The translations under genes and the position numbers were made by a program. Source: Micractinium sp. NFX-FRZ (taxonomy: Eukaryota; Chlorophyta; Trebouxiophyceae; Chlorellales; Chlorellaceae). Taken from it: a stretch of 64,000 bases of DNA. Below, piece by piece: positions 37,003-48,572 of this stretch. The stretch spans positions 284,886 through 348,885 of the forward strand of contig JAPTJF010000009.1 of the NCBI GenBank assembly GCA_029339195.1, read 5' to 3'. The notes under the pieces were generated by a model. The model was given only the letters and a program-made list of their open reading frames with translations, had not been told where the DNA came from and searched no databases. Each line of letters starts with the position of its first letter. Within the stretch, counting starts at the first letter, position 1.

Positions 37003-37756
37003 AACATCAGACATCAGACATCAAACGTCATGCAACATGTCAGCCCTGTGAATGGGATGGGGTGTGCATCCTTGGTGGCTGCCACGTGCACGCAACCTTA
37101 AGGGCGGTGGGATGCAGCCCAGGCCAGGGTGGGTGGCGGCAGGCGGGCTGGCGACATGGGCACACCATTCAAGACGTGACCTCCCGGCGGCACCCACGTG
37201 CTGAACCAAGCCAACCCGTCGCGTGAGGGGTCCACTGCGAGTGCAAACCTGGTGCAACCTGGCTGTCACCGGACACTTTCCGCTCCGGACTTGTTGGCTC
37301 CTTGCAGTCCTGCTGGCTGGCGCCCTGGTACGAGGCATGCCCTCCCTTATTATTGGGCGTTATAAACAATATTATACCCGCCGGAGGGCCGCGGGAAGCA
37401 GGGGTCGAGACGGGAAAATGAACGTCTCGTACTGAGGTCCTGCCGGCTCCCCTCTCCGCAGTGTGAGGCATCGAGCGCCCAGGAGGACGTCCAGCAGCGA
37501 AGTCCCAAGGCAGGAGGCCCTGATTCAGCGCACGGCAAGAAGAGGCTCGGAAGCCGGAGGCATGTTCCCCCGCCACCTCAAGTAGCCCGGGCTGAGCTAT
37601 CTCTTTAAAGGTAGCTAAGTTCCAAAAGAACAATAAACCAAAGCGCTCAGCCTGGCTGGCGGGGGGTGTGCCCCCTCGCACCTTCCTAGGCGCGCGTCCC
37701 GCGGGTGGCGCGGGAGCTGGGAAGCAAAAGGCAACTTACGGCTCGGTGTTGGTCGT

Positions 37757-37778
37757 TCCTGCCTGCACGCAGGCAGGA
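37757..37778. repeat. 10-bp inverted repeat just upstream of paralog D
   Basis: TCCTGCCTGC and its exact reverse complement are separated by AC, ending 26 bases before the D start codon. It could fold as a leader hairpin, or lie within a leader intron if the acceptor-like CAG at 37798 is used. Confidence 0.8.
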
Positions 37779-37804
37779 GAGCTCGACACTCCGTGCAGGT
37801 CGCC

Positions 37805-40800
37805 ATGGCGGCGGCGCTGCCGCGGCGGCGAGTAGCCGTGCTCGCACTGGCGGCAGCAGTGTGCCTGCTGTCCCTAGCCAGCGGCGCCTCGGCTCAGCTG
37901 ACGTGCGGTGCAGGTGAGTAATAGTGCTGTGTCACTGAGGCGTGCTTCCGCGGCCGGCATGCCAGGCTGGGGATTGTTGTGCCCGGCTGCGGCTGGCGCT
38001 GCCCAACTTCCTCCTCAACCGCCGGGTGCTGGCTGCACACCCTGCCGCCGCGCTGGCTGCAGGATACTTCCGTCTGGACCTCATCCGCACCACCTCTTTC
38101 TCAGACGCACAGGCCAGGTGCCTGACCAGCGTGCAAGTCAACCTGTATAGTGATTGCAAGGTAGGCATGAATGCGCAGCGCCCAGCAGCGTGCGCACGCA
38201 CGCGGAAAGGCATGGCAGCACACGGCAGGGTGGCGGCTGCGCGGCTGCGCGGCCCGGGTGCTGGCCACCCGCTCACCCTGCACGCTGTGCTGCTGTGCCT
38301 GCTGCGCATTGCAGGTCTCCCTCACCCCGCTCAACTCGGCCGGCAACTTTGTGACCGCCATTTGGACGGGGCTGTCCTCCAAGACGCACGAAAGTTATGT
38401 GGAGTGCCCGCTGGGGGAGGGGACCAATATAACCACCCTGAACAGCGCGAGCGCGGCCAACGTTCAGGCGGCGATTCGCAAGGCGTTTGAGGGGCATGTG
38501 TATGGCTTTGATTCGACGCCGACCGCAAAGAACCCCCACACCCTGAACGCAACAAACCCGATGGTTATTCAGCAGGGGCTGCTCACGCTCAACCGGGCCA
38601 GCGGTGTCACGCTGGACTATGCGGTGACAGAGGTGGGTGGCCGGCCTGCACTCGCGCCTTGCATGCCTGTTCGCCCGCCTGCCCGCCCGCGCGCCCGCCT
38701 GCTGTGCTGCATGGGAAGGTTGCGAGGGCCGCAGGGCGTACAGGCTTGGTGCTTCGGGAGTACGCTGCAGCTGGGTGGGGGTGGGCGGTCCCCCCTGGTG
38801 TGCGCCACGCGCTGCACAGCCATGCGCACAGATCTTGTGGGGTGGATGCTGCCCTGCGGCGTTGTTGTGCCTGCTGTGCGCTGCACATGGCACCTGACCA
38901 CGCAGCGTGCCTGGCTACGCACCCATCTCACCGGCCTGCCCCTACGCCTGCCTCCGCCTGCCCGCGCCCCCACAGGTCTCGCTGCCCTTCCCTTTTCAAG
39001 TGTCCAACACCCCCAACATGCTGGAGGTTGTGAGCTCCTGCAGCCAGCTGCCGTCCAACCTTGTGACCTGCATGGACAACAGCATCCCCGACGGCATCGC
39101 AAACGCGTGCGTGATTGGGCGGTACGGCCTTGAAATCAATATGGACCTCAAAGTCTGCGCGCTCTGCCCAGCAGGCGAGTAGTGAGCACAGTGCGTTGTA
39201 AGGCACCTCCCTGGGGGAGCATGCAGGGGCCCGCCGCAGGGGGCAGCACGGCATGCAGAGGAACACAGCGGTGCAGCGGCTGGGTGCGGGAGGGTGAGGA
39301 GCGGCAGGTTGGCCCACTGGTGGGGCCCACTTGCTTGGCGGTGCATGCATGGACAGCCCCTCCACCGCTACTCTTGCAGCACAGCAGGCTGTTGCGGCCG
39401 CGCAGCAGTCTCAGGCAGGCAGGCAGGCGGGCAGGCAGGCGGGCTCAGCCTCCAATTGGGCCGCTGCTGTGTGCTTGCCGCTGCCGCAGGCTCGTTTGGA
39501 GACACCGGCCATGGCTGCACCTCCTGCCCCGCTGGCTTTGTGTCCACTGATATTGGGTCGGCGGACTGCCCCACCCCCTGCGGCGCCGGAAAATTTGCAC
39601 CCCAAGGTAGGCGGCGGCGGCAGCCGGGAAGAGGGGAACAGGCAGTGCGCAGCGGCAGGCTGCAGCAATGGCGGCAGGCTTGAGGTGGTGGCTGGGCTGG
39701 GCTGTGCCCACTTGATGTGCTGCTAGGGAGTGGTCAACGGCCGCAGCACAGCCGAATTTACCACCCCAACAAGCAAGCTGCTGGCTGGCTGCCCTTGTGG
39801 TGCAGGTGCCTCCACATGCATGCCCTGCCCGCCTGGCACATACAGCGACGGAATCACCAACGAAAAGTGCACCGAGTGGTAAGCGGCGGGGTGCTTGGCC
39901 GAGCAGCCGGCAGGCGTGGCAGAGCCAGGCATACGCTGTGCCCCAGCCCAGCCTCGCGTGTTGCATACACAAGGCAGTACCGCGCACGGCTCCCTGACTT
40001 CTGACCAGCTTCTGCTGCAACACCCCGTTTAATGCCTGCAGCCCAGACGACTCCAACTCCTGGATCCCGGGCAGGACGGCCTGCCTGCGCTGCATCAACG
40101 GCGTCCCTGTGCCCTGCACTGGCGGCAACTGCGGCACCACGGCATCCTCCCCAGGTTCGCCGGCGGGCGGGCGGGCAGGCAGGCGGGCAGGCAGGCGGGC
40201 AGGCATTTGGCTGTGGCGTCATGGGCTGCTGCTGCGGCGGCCGGGGGCGCGGCCGGTCAGCGTGCTGTGCACGGCGTGCGGTGCAGCTCCGGAGGGGCCT
40301 GCCGGCCCCACGCCACAGCAACCTCACACACAACCTTGCACGCTCACTGGAGGTGCCGTGCGCGCTGCGCCTGCTGTGCCACCCACGCTGTGCAGGCAGC
40401 CACATTGTGACGGTGGGACGGATGCCGACATGCACCCTCAGCAGCACCTACGAGGTCAAATCCTACACCAAGTGCTCCTCCTGGTCACAGCTCTCACCCA
40501 CCACCCGAGTGCAATTCGCGTTGGAGGTCGCAGGGGTGAGCGCCACACCAGCGGGGAAACGTGCTGTGCTGGAAAGGAGAACGGGCCCAGCGCTGCTACC
40601 CCTTGCCGCCCTTCTTGCGGGGGGCTGGCACGCCCCCCAGCTGCCGCTCCCCTTCAGCTGCTCCTGCGCCCCGCGCAGCAAGCGCAGCCGCGGCCCCTGA
40701 TCTGCTCCGCCTGCCTGCCTCTGCATCCCGACGTGGCCTAGGCCCCGCTCCGCCACTCCTGACACACACCACCCTGCTGGTCCTGCACCCGCCCGGCGCA

Positions 40801-43800
40801 CTTTGTTGCAGGACTGCTCCATCGACATCAAGCCCATTGCCGACCCCGCCTGCGCCGACCCAACCAGCGCCACTGGGTACTCCTTTGGCGACATCCAGAT
40901 GCGGGCCTACTATGCAGACGCAACTACCATCCGCTCCCTGCTGCCCTCTGACTCCCTGGGGTGCGTGCCGCGCCCCGGAGGGCACCCATCTTGCTTGCGG
41001 CACGCCCTGCACGCATGTCGCTGGCTCCCTGCTTCCTGTGCCACGCCAGATGACCATGCTTGCAGCACGCCCTGCATGCGCAGCACGCCCTGCATGCGTA
41101 TCGCTGGCTCCCCGCCGATTGATTGCCCTGCCTGGCCGGGCCGCCTGCCGACGCCTTTCTGCCTCACCCGGCATGGTGCCCTGCCTTATGCGCCGACTCT
41201 TGCCCCCTCTACTGACCGACTGCAGCGGCCCCATGCTGTCGATTGAACCTGCGGGCACGACCAACGGCCTGACCTGGACGTTCTGGGCTGCCACGCGGGA
41301 TCCAGCCGACAGCGGCAATGCACAGATCACGGGCGGGACGGTGAGGGCCACGCCACAGCACAGCATGCACAGCGTGGCACGGCACTGCACAGCACAGCAC
41401 CGCGGCTGCTGCCCAGAGCAGGGCCGCACGTGCAGGAGTGCTTGCGCACACTGCCTTGCTTGTCAACAGCACTCTGTTTGCTCAATCAACGAGCGATCCG
41501 ACTCCACGGCCCCCGCCCTGCCCCGCCCCGCTGCCCTGCCCGCCCCATGTTTGCAGACCTGCAGCCCCCCCACTCCCACAGTGGTCGGGGGACAGCTGGT
41601 GGGCAAGCCAACAACCGCCATCACCCAATGCCCGGCGCGCTCCTACTTTGTCCCCGACGCTTACTGCTATGCCTGGTGAGGGCTGTGGGCAGGGGCCAAA
41701 GCATGCCCCCTGGTGGTGAGGTGGCGCTCGGGAGCAGCTGCTGCGGCACTCTCTTGCGCCGTCCAGCAAGTACGTCGCCTGTTGAGTTGGAGAGGAGCCG
41801 TGCATTCCAAGGCACCTCCACCTCAGCCTGCCATGCGCGACATCCACACCAGAGCTCTCTTGACTCAAATTCCTTGGTGTTGTGCTGCGCAGCCCCGTTG
41901 GGAGCTGGTGCCCTGGCGGCTCCACAACCAACTCCGGCCCCAAGCCATTGTGCGCCCCAAGTGAGTTGGTGAATGCAGCTGCCTCGCCAGGCGTATGCCT
42001 GGCCACTGGAAGCACAGCAGGAGTAGTAGGCACCAGGAGGAGGCGCACAAGCACAAGAGCCGCGGTGACGTATCAGAGTTTCCCAGGCCGCCCAGCTCTC
42101 AATCTACATCTTGCCCTTCCGCCTGCATCGCCTCCCCCATCGCACTCCCTCCCCATTTCCCCACTCCTTGACCGCACACTCCCCGCCCCTCCCTCCCTCC
42201 GTTCCCCCTGCAGTGACGTACAACCCTTACCTGGGGGCTGCGGCATGCCTCACGTGCTCCATCGGCGGCAACGCAACATACGCGGGGGCCACGCAGTGCG
42301 ACATCCCAATTGTGGACCAAGACTGCTTCCTGGCAAACCACAACAGTGAGTGCCCCGCGGCAGGCAGGCAGAGCAGGCAGGCAGAGTGTCCCGTGGCGTG
42401 CAGGCAGACAGGCAGGCAGCCAGGGCAAGCCAGTCAGCAGCAGGGGGCGGGGGCGGGGGTGTACTGCATGGGCAGCGGGCGGCCCAAGCATATGCATGCC
42501 TTCCCCTGCATGGGAGGCCAGCGCTGTTCCCGCTCATCGCCATGCATGCCCGGGCATCCCCCGGAATTTCTACCAACCTGCTTGCACCCTGCATTACCTC
42601 AAACGTTGTGCCTTGAACCCGCCCCGCCCCCCTGCCTTCCCGTAGACACCGGCAAGCAATATGACCCTGTCTCACAGACTTGCGTTATCTGCCCCGCGGG
42701 CACCCGGCGCGACGACACGCTCAAGAAATGCGTGGACTGGTGAGACGTCCGCTGCGCTGCCTGGCCCACAGCGTGCCCACTCCACTGCCTGCCACCCAGC
42801 CTCCCGGCCGTGCTGTGCCTGCTCAGCTCCCAATTCGGCCGGGAGGCGCAAGTCGACACAAACCTGCTTAGCCAGCTCCGTGCAACTCCGGTGTTGAGAT
42901 CATACCTGGCCCGGCTGTCCCAAACTTGCTGCAGCCTGGCTGGGCAATACTCTGGCCCCGGTGCCGCAACGTGCACCGTCTGCCCCGCAGGCCAAGTGAG
43001 TAGACTGCTCCCGCGCCCTGTGCGCTTGCCACCCCCAGCCGCCGCTCCCCTTGCCGTCTCTCTGCCTGGCCAGCCGCCCAATGCACTGCTGCCGCCGTCA
43101 GCAGCCGGATAGAACCGACACCCCTTGCCTCCTGCTCCCTTTGCTTGCGCCGGCGTAACGCCTGCAGTACAACCCCAGCCCCGGCCTGCCAGATCAAGCG
43201 CCGCTCACTCGCATCCCAGGCCAGCACTGCTTGCTGTGCCCACGTGGCAGCCTGTCTCTCTCAGGCAACCAGACAGCTGCCACGGTGCTTCCCGGGCAGA
43301 TCACTTCGGGGGCCACCTTCTGTGACGCCTGGTAAGCCCGGGTGCTGCCGGTGCTTCTGCTGCCGCTGGCTAGGGGCGACCTGTGCAGGCTGGCCCTTGG
43401 CAATGCAGCTGCGTGACGGTGGCATGTGGGCCCTGCCTGTGCAGCGGTGATGCCCTGAAGACAGCCGAGCCTGCCGCGAGGCCATGAGTGTACCGCCAGA
43501 ACGCCGTGCCCGTTCGTCTCCTGGCCCTTGACCGCCTGCGCGCCTTTGCCCCTCTGCAGCCCTCCTGGGTTCATTCAGAACGTGGCTCAGCCCTTGGACC
43601 CATGTGTGCCGTGCGTCGACTCGGGCCCCCTGGGCGCCTACACCTACCGCACCGGCGACGCCACCCCGGAGAACAACGAATGCGTGAAAATCCCTTCGGG
43701 TGGGTTTGTGTGCCAGCTTCTGGGCGTGCGGGCAGGGGGCCACAGCCTGCGGTGCCAGCGGGGGTGTACTGCCGCGTAGTTTTGGGGGCGCCACGCGCCC

Positions 43801-46800
43801 CGGGGGTGTGCTGCGTTGGTGTGAACGCTGACGGCATCGGCGTCACCATGGGCTGCGGCGCTGCCTGCCCATGAGGGGGACACAAGCTGCTGTGCCAGGG
43901 CTGCACGCGAGGCACGGCTGGCGTGCTTGACCAGCTGCTGTGCCCTGCCTCGTGGCGTGCAGGGTACACCCTGAAGGCTACCACGGGCGGTGTGGTTCCA
44001 AACACAGAGGTAGGCCCCGCTTGCTCCCTTCCCACCGGCCAGCTGGCGACGCAGCGTGCGCTGCGCATCTGTGCACCGCAGCTGCCACACGCGTGCACCA
44101 CCAGCCAGTCAAGCGCGCATTGGTCGTGGCCATCTGAGTGCTGATTTGCCGCCCCTGCCGCCAGTCTTCTCATACACGCGTGGACTGATCTGTGCCTGCA
44201 GCCCCCCAACCACTCAAAGTAGCGCCCCCCTGCTGCTCACCTGCTGCTCTTCTGACACACTTGCAGATTGAGCTGTGTGAGCCAGGCACCATTTCGTACT
44301 GGAGCTCCGACGGCCTCACACGCGCGCCCAACAACCAGTACGCCTGTATCGGCTGCGCCGATCTTACCCCGGCAGCAAACTACTCGCACATGTATGCGCC
44401 ACATGCGGGTGAGTGCCGTGCTTGCGCTGCCTTGCCTGCCCTCATCCGCAAGTCCTCTGCTGCAGAGCCGACAAGTAGCCACACTGCCTTGCTGGGTCTC
44501 AATGAGCTGCTGCCCACGCCAGCAGGCAGCATATGCCTGCGGGCCTGCTCGATGCGCAATGTGCCACCGTGCCTTGTGTGCGTGGTGCTGCTTGGCAGCA
44601 TTGCCAACCCTCTGGCCTCCTGTGCTCCGCCTTGGGACAGCAGCACCTAAGCGTTGCCACTGCCCACTTCGCGTGACCTGCTGCTGCAGGCATGATTGCC
44701 TGCATCGCCTGCCCAGCGGGCACCATCCCCGTGACCACTGGTTCCCCTGGCTCCTACGTCACCGCCTCATGCGCTGCCTGCCCCAACGGCTACTACCGTG
44801 ATGCCTACACCAAGAGGTGTGCCTGCCGGGAGGGCGTGATAGTGTGTGGTAGCACTGGTAGGGCATGGATGCACCAAGGTATGCGTCCGGCGGGGCAGTC
44901 TGGGACAATTCAGTGCCGCTAGCAGGTCAGGCAGGCACCACGACAGCTGGGCCTCAGTCCTGCCACAGGCCCAGCACAGCGGGCTTGCTGGATCCACACC
45001 CAAGCTTTCTCGTGCACGCCATGCCGCCCTTTGCTGCCTGGTGCTCTGCTGGCATTCCGCTCAGCCCCGTGCCTCCTCGCCTCCCCGTGCAGCGCAACGT
45101 GCCTCAAGTGCGGGGTGGGCAAGGAGGTTGGCCGCACCCAAGGCCAGGAGTGCACCGCGTGGTGAGCTTGGCAGCTTGTGCAGTGCTTGTAAAGCACACG
45201 CCCCTGCTCACACTGGCCGCCTGCCGGCCGCCAACAGCAGACTGCCGTGCTGCCTTGGGTGCGCTGGTGGCTTGACCTCAGCCAGCCAGCTGCCGCGGTT
45301 GGCGCTACAGTGCTTCCCCGTGCTCAGTGCTCATGCCCCGGGCTAGCCCTCACGTCTGCCGTGTTCCCTCCCCCTGCCTCAACACCCTGCGTGCCTGCAG
45401 CTGGCCAGGCAGTTACATGAACGCAGCCCAGATTGCCACCAATGCAAGCTACTGCACACCCTGCCCCGTGAGTGCTTGCACCCGCCTGCGCCCAGTCTGC
45501 CCCCCTGCCTGCCTGCCTGCCCGCCTGCCTGCCTGCCTGCTCCACTGTGAGACGATGTGGACTGGTGTCACGTTCACAATGCAACATGCATGAGCAAGGG
45601 CAGCGCCAAGGGCAGGGCAGGGCAGCCTCCTTCCAGTGTTGGCGCCCCTTGCCGCTCGCGCACCGTGGTTTTGTCACCTCTTTTCAATCATGCCATTTTC
45701 CATGCAGAGAAACTTCTATAAGGCCAGCTATGGCGCCACCGAGTGTGATGCCTGCCCCCGCGGCTACGGCACGCAGGATGAGGGCAACATCGAGTGCTAC
45801 CCCTGCCCCATTGGTTTCTACAGCCTGGCGGGAGGTGAGGCAGTGGTCCATGTGGGAAGGGCCGCAAGAGATTTGTCTGTGTGGGTCGCTATGCCTCCAG
45901 GAATTAGGCCTTGCATGACCCCAAGTAGGGCAAAAGAGGGCCGGGGCGCCCTTGCAAGCACGCCCTGCACTAGGGGTTAGGCCCTTCCTGGCAGTTAGCT
46001 GCTCCCCAAAACTGTTGGGGATGTGTGCACCTGTACCAATACGCTGACGCTCCTTGCACCACCGGCTGCCCCTGCAGGCGACTGCCGCCCGGCGCCCATT
46101 GGCACGTTCATCAACACCACCGCAGCCTTCTTCTTCACGGCCTGGTGAGGCTGCCTTTCCGCTTCTGCCTGCCGGCCTGTCCGTTATGTACGCCCACTGA
46201 TGCCTGCTCTGGGCGGTGCGCTGTGCCTGCGGAAGCGATGCCTCCCCAGGTGTCTGCTGCCCGGCGTCCAGACAGGGCTTCCCATTGACACCCTGCCTGT
46301 TCACAACACGCCCGCCTGCTGTGCAGCCCCGAGGGCACCTGGAACGATGAGGCCGGGCAGGACAACTGCAACTCCTGCCCCCCCGGCCAGTACTCCAACA
46401 CCATTGGTGCAACCGAGTGCAAGACCTGCCCCGCCGGCACCTTCTCAGGCAGCCAGGCCACGACCTGCATGGACTGCCGCGCCGGATACGCGGCGCCCGC
46501 AGGCAGCGGGCGGTGCCACCCCTGGTAAGCAGGGCTGGGAAGGTGGGCTGCCCTGCGCAGCAAACTGTACACCAGGGGAGCCCTGGGAAGAGGCAAGTGT
46601 GTGTGCAGCTAGATGACCGGCTTGGGTGCCAGGATACTGGTTTGTATGCCGGCAATGCGCCGCCTCAACTGCTGCATTATATCTAAACAGACTCCCCTGC
46701 TTCCCCCTTCCCCTGCCCCCGCTTTGCAGCAAGCCTGGCACCTACACAGAGACCAAAAAGTCGAACAAGTGCAAGCCGTGCCCCAAGGGCTTCCAGTGCC

Positions 46801-47697
46801 CCACCGCAGCCATGTCGTGAGTGGGCGCTGCGCCGTGCCAGCGTGGCGGGACAGGCGGCGGTGCATGCCACTGCGCTGCCTGGGCATGTGTGACCTCAAA
46901 ACATGAGCTGGCAGCGGGCGTGGGTCTTGACAGGTGGGTGGGAGATGCTGCCAAGCCAAGGTGCATGCATGCGCTTCCGAGAGGCAGCACGTGCTGCACA
47001 TGTGCAACAATCAGGCGTGGCCCCTCACATTTGGAAGCCGCCCTGTCGGTGTGCAGGAAGCCTGGCGGTTGCCCCAGAGGCACGTTCAGCAACAAGGAGG
47101 GCAACAAGATCTGCACGCCGTGGTGAGACCCACGCACGCCCACCCTTAGCGGCACTCCACACCTGCGCCTGTTGCGATGCGCTGCTGGCCCGTCAGCTTC
47201 CTCTTACAGCTATGCTGGCGAGCTGCCGCCCTCTGTGTTCCTCAATGTGCGGCATACACTCCATTTGCCTGCACGGGACAACACATGCCCCACACACCAG
47301 CCAAACCGCTGCCGCCGCTGCTGCCCCCTCCTCCTGCCGCAGCCCCATCAACACCATTTCAGCAGGAAGCAGCCAGATCAACCCCACGGCAGTCATGTCC
47401 TGCAGACAGTGGTGAGCAAGCCAGCAGCCAGCCAGCCCGTCCTGCTCTGGTGGTGGTGCTGTTTCTGTTGTTGTTGGGGGCACCCCAGCACCGGTCGGCA
47501 GCCGGATGCGTGTGCCCGCCGCTGTCATCGCTCGCGCCTCCACCTCACCCCCCATGCCTGCCTGCCCCTCGCCACCCCTCCACTGCAGCCCTGCTGGGAC
47601 AAATACTCGTGGCCTGGTGGGGCAAAGCCAGTGCATGATCCTGAGGCCTCAGGTCCGCCGCTTGCTGGAAGCCCAGTCCGACAGCAGCCTCCAATAA
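37805..47697 (+). CDS. Secreted Cys-rich repeat protein, paralog D (1127 aa)
   Basis: Twenty-nine exons: 37805-37913, 38063-38160, 38315-38632, 38976-39174, 39490-39606, 39806-39878, 40042-40154, 40396-40535, 40812-40960, 41226-41340, 41557-41675, 41893-41960, 42214-42345, 42646-42739, 42935-42995, 43168-43331, 43560-43699, 43963-44009, 44267-44408, 44690-44816, 45093-45161, 45401-45467, 45708-45834, 46078-46144, 46327-46524, 46730-46816, 47057-47122, 47343-47411, 47589-47697; 3384 nt, open throughout. A basic n-region and hydrophobic core (VAVLALAAAVCLLSLA) form the signal peptide. Order as in C: unknown N-terminal region, Cys-rich block, DCSIDI region, then Cys-rich GCC2/GCC3-like array. 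The C-terminus extends RPQVRRL by a short acidic/Ser-rich tail ending SLQ. Intron 4 needs a GC donor (GCGAGT at 39175): this gives the phase-1 junction seen in all paralogs, whereas reading on meets a stop at once. It has the most introns of the family. Role unknown. Confidence 0.9.
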
Positions 47698-48020
47698 TCT
47701 CTGGCGCTTACCTCCCAGAAAGCAACGCATGCCACCTGTGTATTTCATCTCCCTCTCCCTTGCTCGTTCATCGCCTCCCGCTGCGGGCCCCTGGCACCGC
47801 CATCCCTCGCCTTGCTCGTGTGCCGGGCCTGCCTTGTGCCCGTGCCGCCTCCCTGCTCCCCTCTGCCTCGCCCCCCAAAACACTGAACCGCAGACAGTCC
47901 CTTCAGCCGCCTGTGCAGCCGCTCTGCGCACGTAGGCACCCGCTGCCAGTACTCTGCTCCCAAAGCAGCCGCAACCCTGTGAGCTGCTGCCAGCCAATGC
48001 CCCTGCTGCCTCCCTCACCG

Positions 48021-48025
48021 TGTAA
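48021..48025 (+). terminator. Possible poly(A) signal TGTAA of paralog D
   Basis: First plus-strand TGTAA after the D stop codon, 324 nt downstream. Confidence 0.45.
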
Positions 48026-48105
48026 AAACACGGCTCTTGCGTGTGCACCGACAGGCGGCGGCACGCGACCACTGCAGCCCTCAGCAGGTGCTCTGGGATA
48101 CGCCC

Positions 48106-48110
48106 TTACA
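48106..48110 (-). terminator. Possible poly(A) signal TGTAA of the LTP-like gene
   Basis: TTACA on the plus strand reads TGTAA on the gene's strand, about 460 nt after its stop and the first such site downstream. Confidence 0.42.
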
Positions 48111-48572
48111 TTATAAGTGAAGGAGCGTCAGCTGTCCAAAATCCGGGGGTGGAGTGGGGGGTGGTGTCGTGGGGAGCGGGGTGGGTAGTCAAGGGGTGAG
48201 GTGGCGGGTGTATGCACAGGGGGAAGTGAAGTGGGGTGGGTGCCTGGGGCAAAGCTGTGTGGCGGGGCCAGCTCAGCATCTAGCGGCACAAAGGTGCATG
48301 GGGCTTGTGCCCAGGGGGCAGAGGTACGCTGCGTTCCTGCTGTGATGCCAGCAGTTACGGCACAAGGCGGCCCTGCACTTTCGTCTAGTCAAAGTGTGCT
48401 TCCATTTTGGAAGCTCGTGGAGCGTCGTTGCCTGGGGAGGTTGCTCATAGCGCACAAAGCGTGGTTGGATCTGTGGCGAGTCGCAGGGGCAGGTGCGTTA
48501 GTAGCTCCTCCAGGGTCGTCGTTGTCTCTCTGTGCATGTGTGCATGATTGCAGCCAGGTTGATGGCTGCTGC

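Larger units (their letters stand above)
36474..37804. other. Intergenic: 3' region of C and promoter/leader region of D
   Basis: A TGTAA at 36998-37002 is the first after the C stop (525 nt). Toward D there is an AT-rich patch (about 37350-37378), a TCGTACT motif (37427-37433) and a 10-bp inverted repeat (37757-37778). An acceptor-like GTGCAG ends at 37798, six bases before the D start codon. No supported gene. Confidence 0.55.
47698..48572. other. Shared 3' region between convergent D and the LTP-like gene
   Basis: Contains a plus-strand TGTAA for D (48021-48025) and a minus-strand TGTAA for the LTP-like gene (48106-48110), so the two transcripts probably end within about 100 bp of each other. 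A strongly G-rich plus-strand patch (48144-48250) follows. No ORF of interest. Confidence 0.6.

Noticed and set aside
39175..39182. Stop codon shortly after exon 4 of D as a sign of a pseudogene
   Set aside because: A GC donor (GCGAGT) at 39175 restores the same phase-1 junction as in all paralogs, and the remaining 25 exons stay open.
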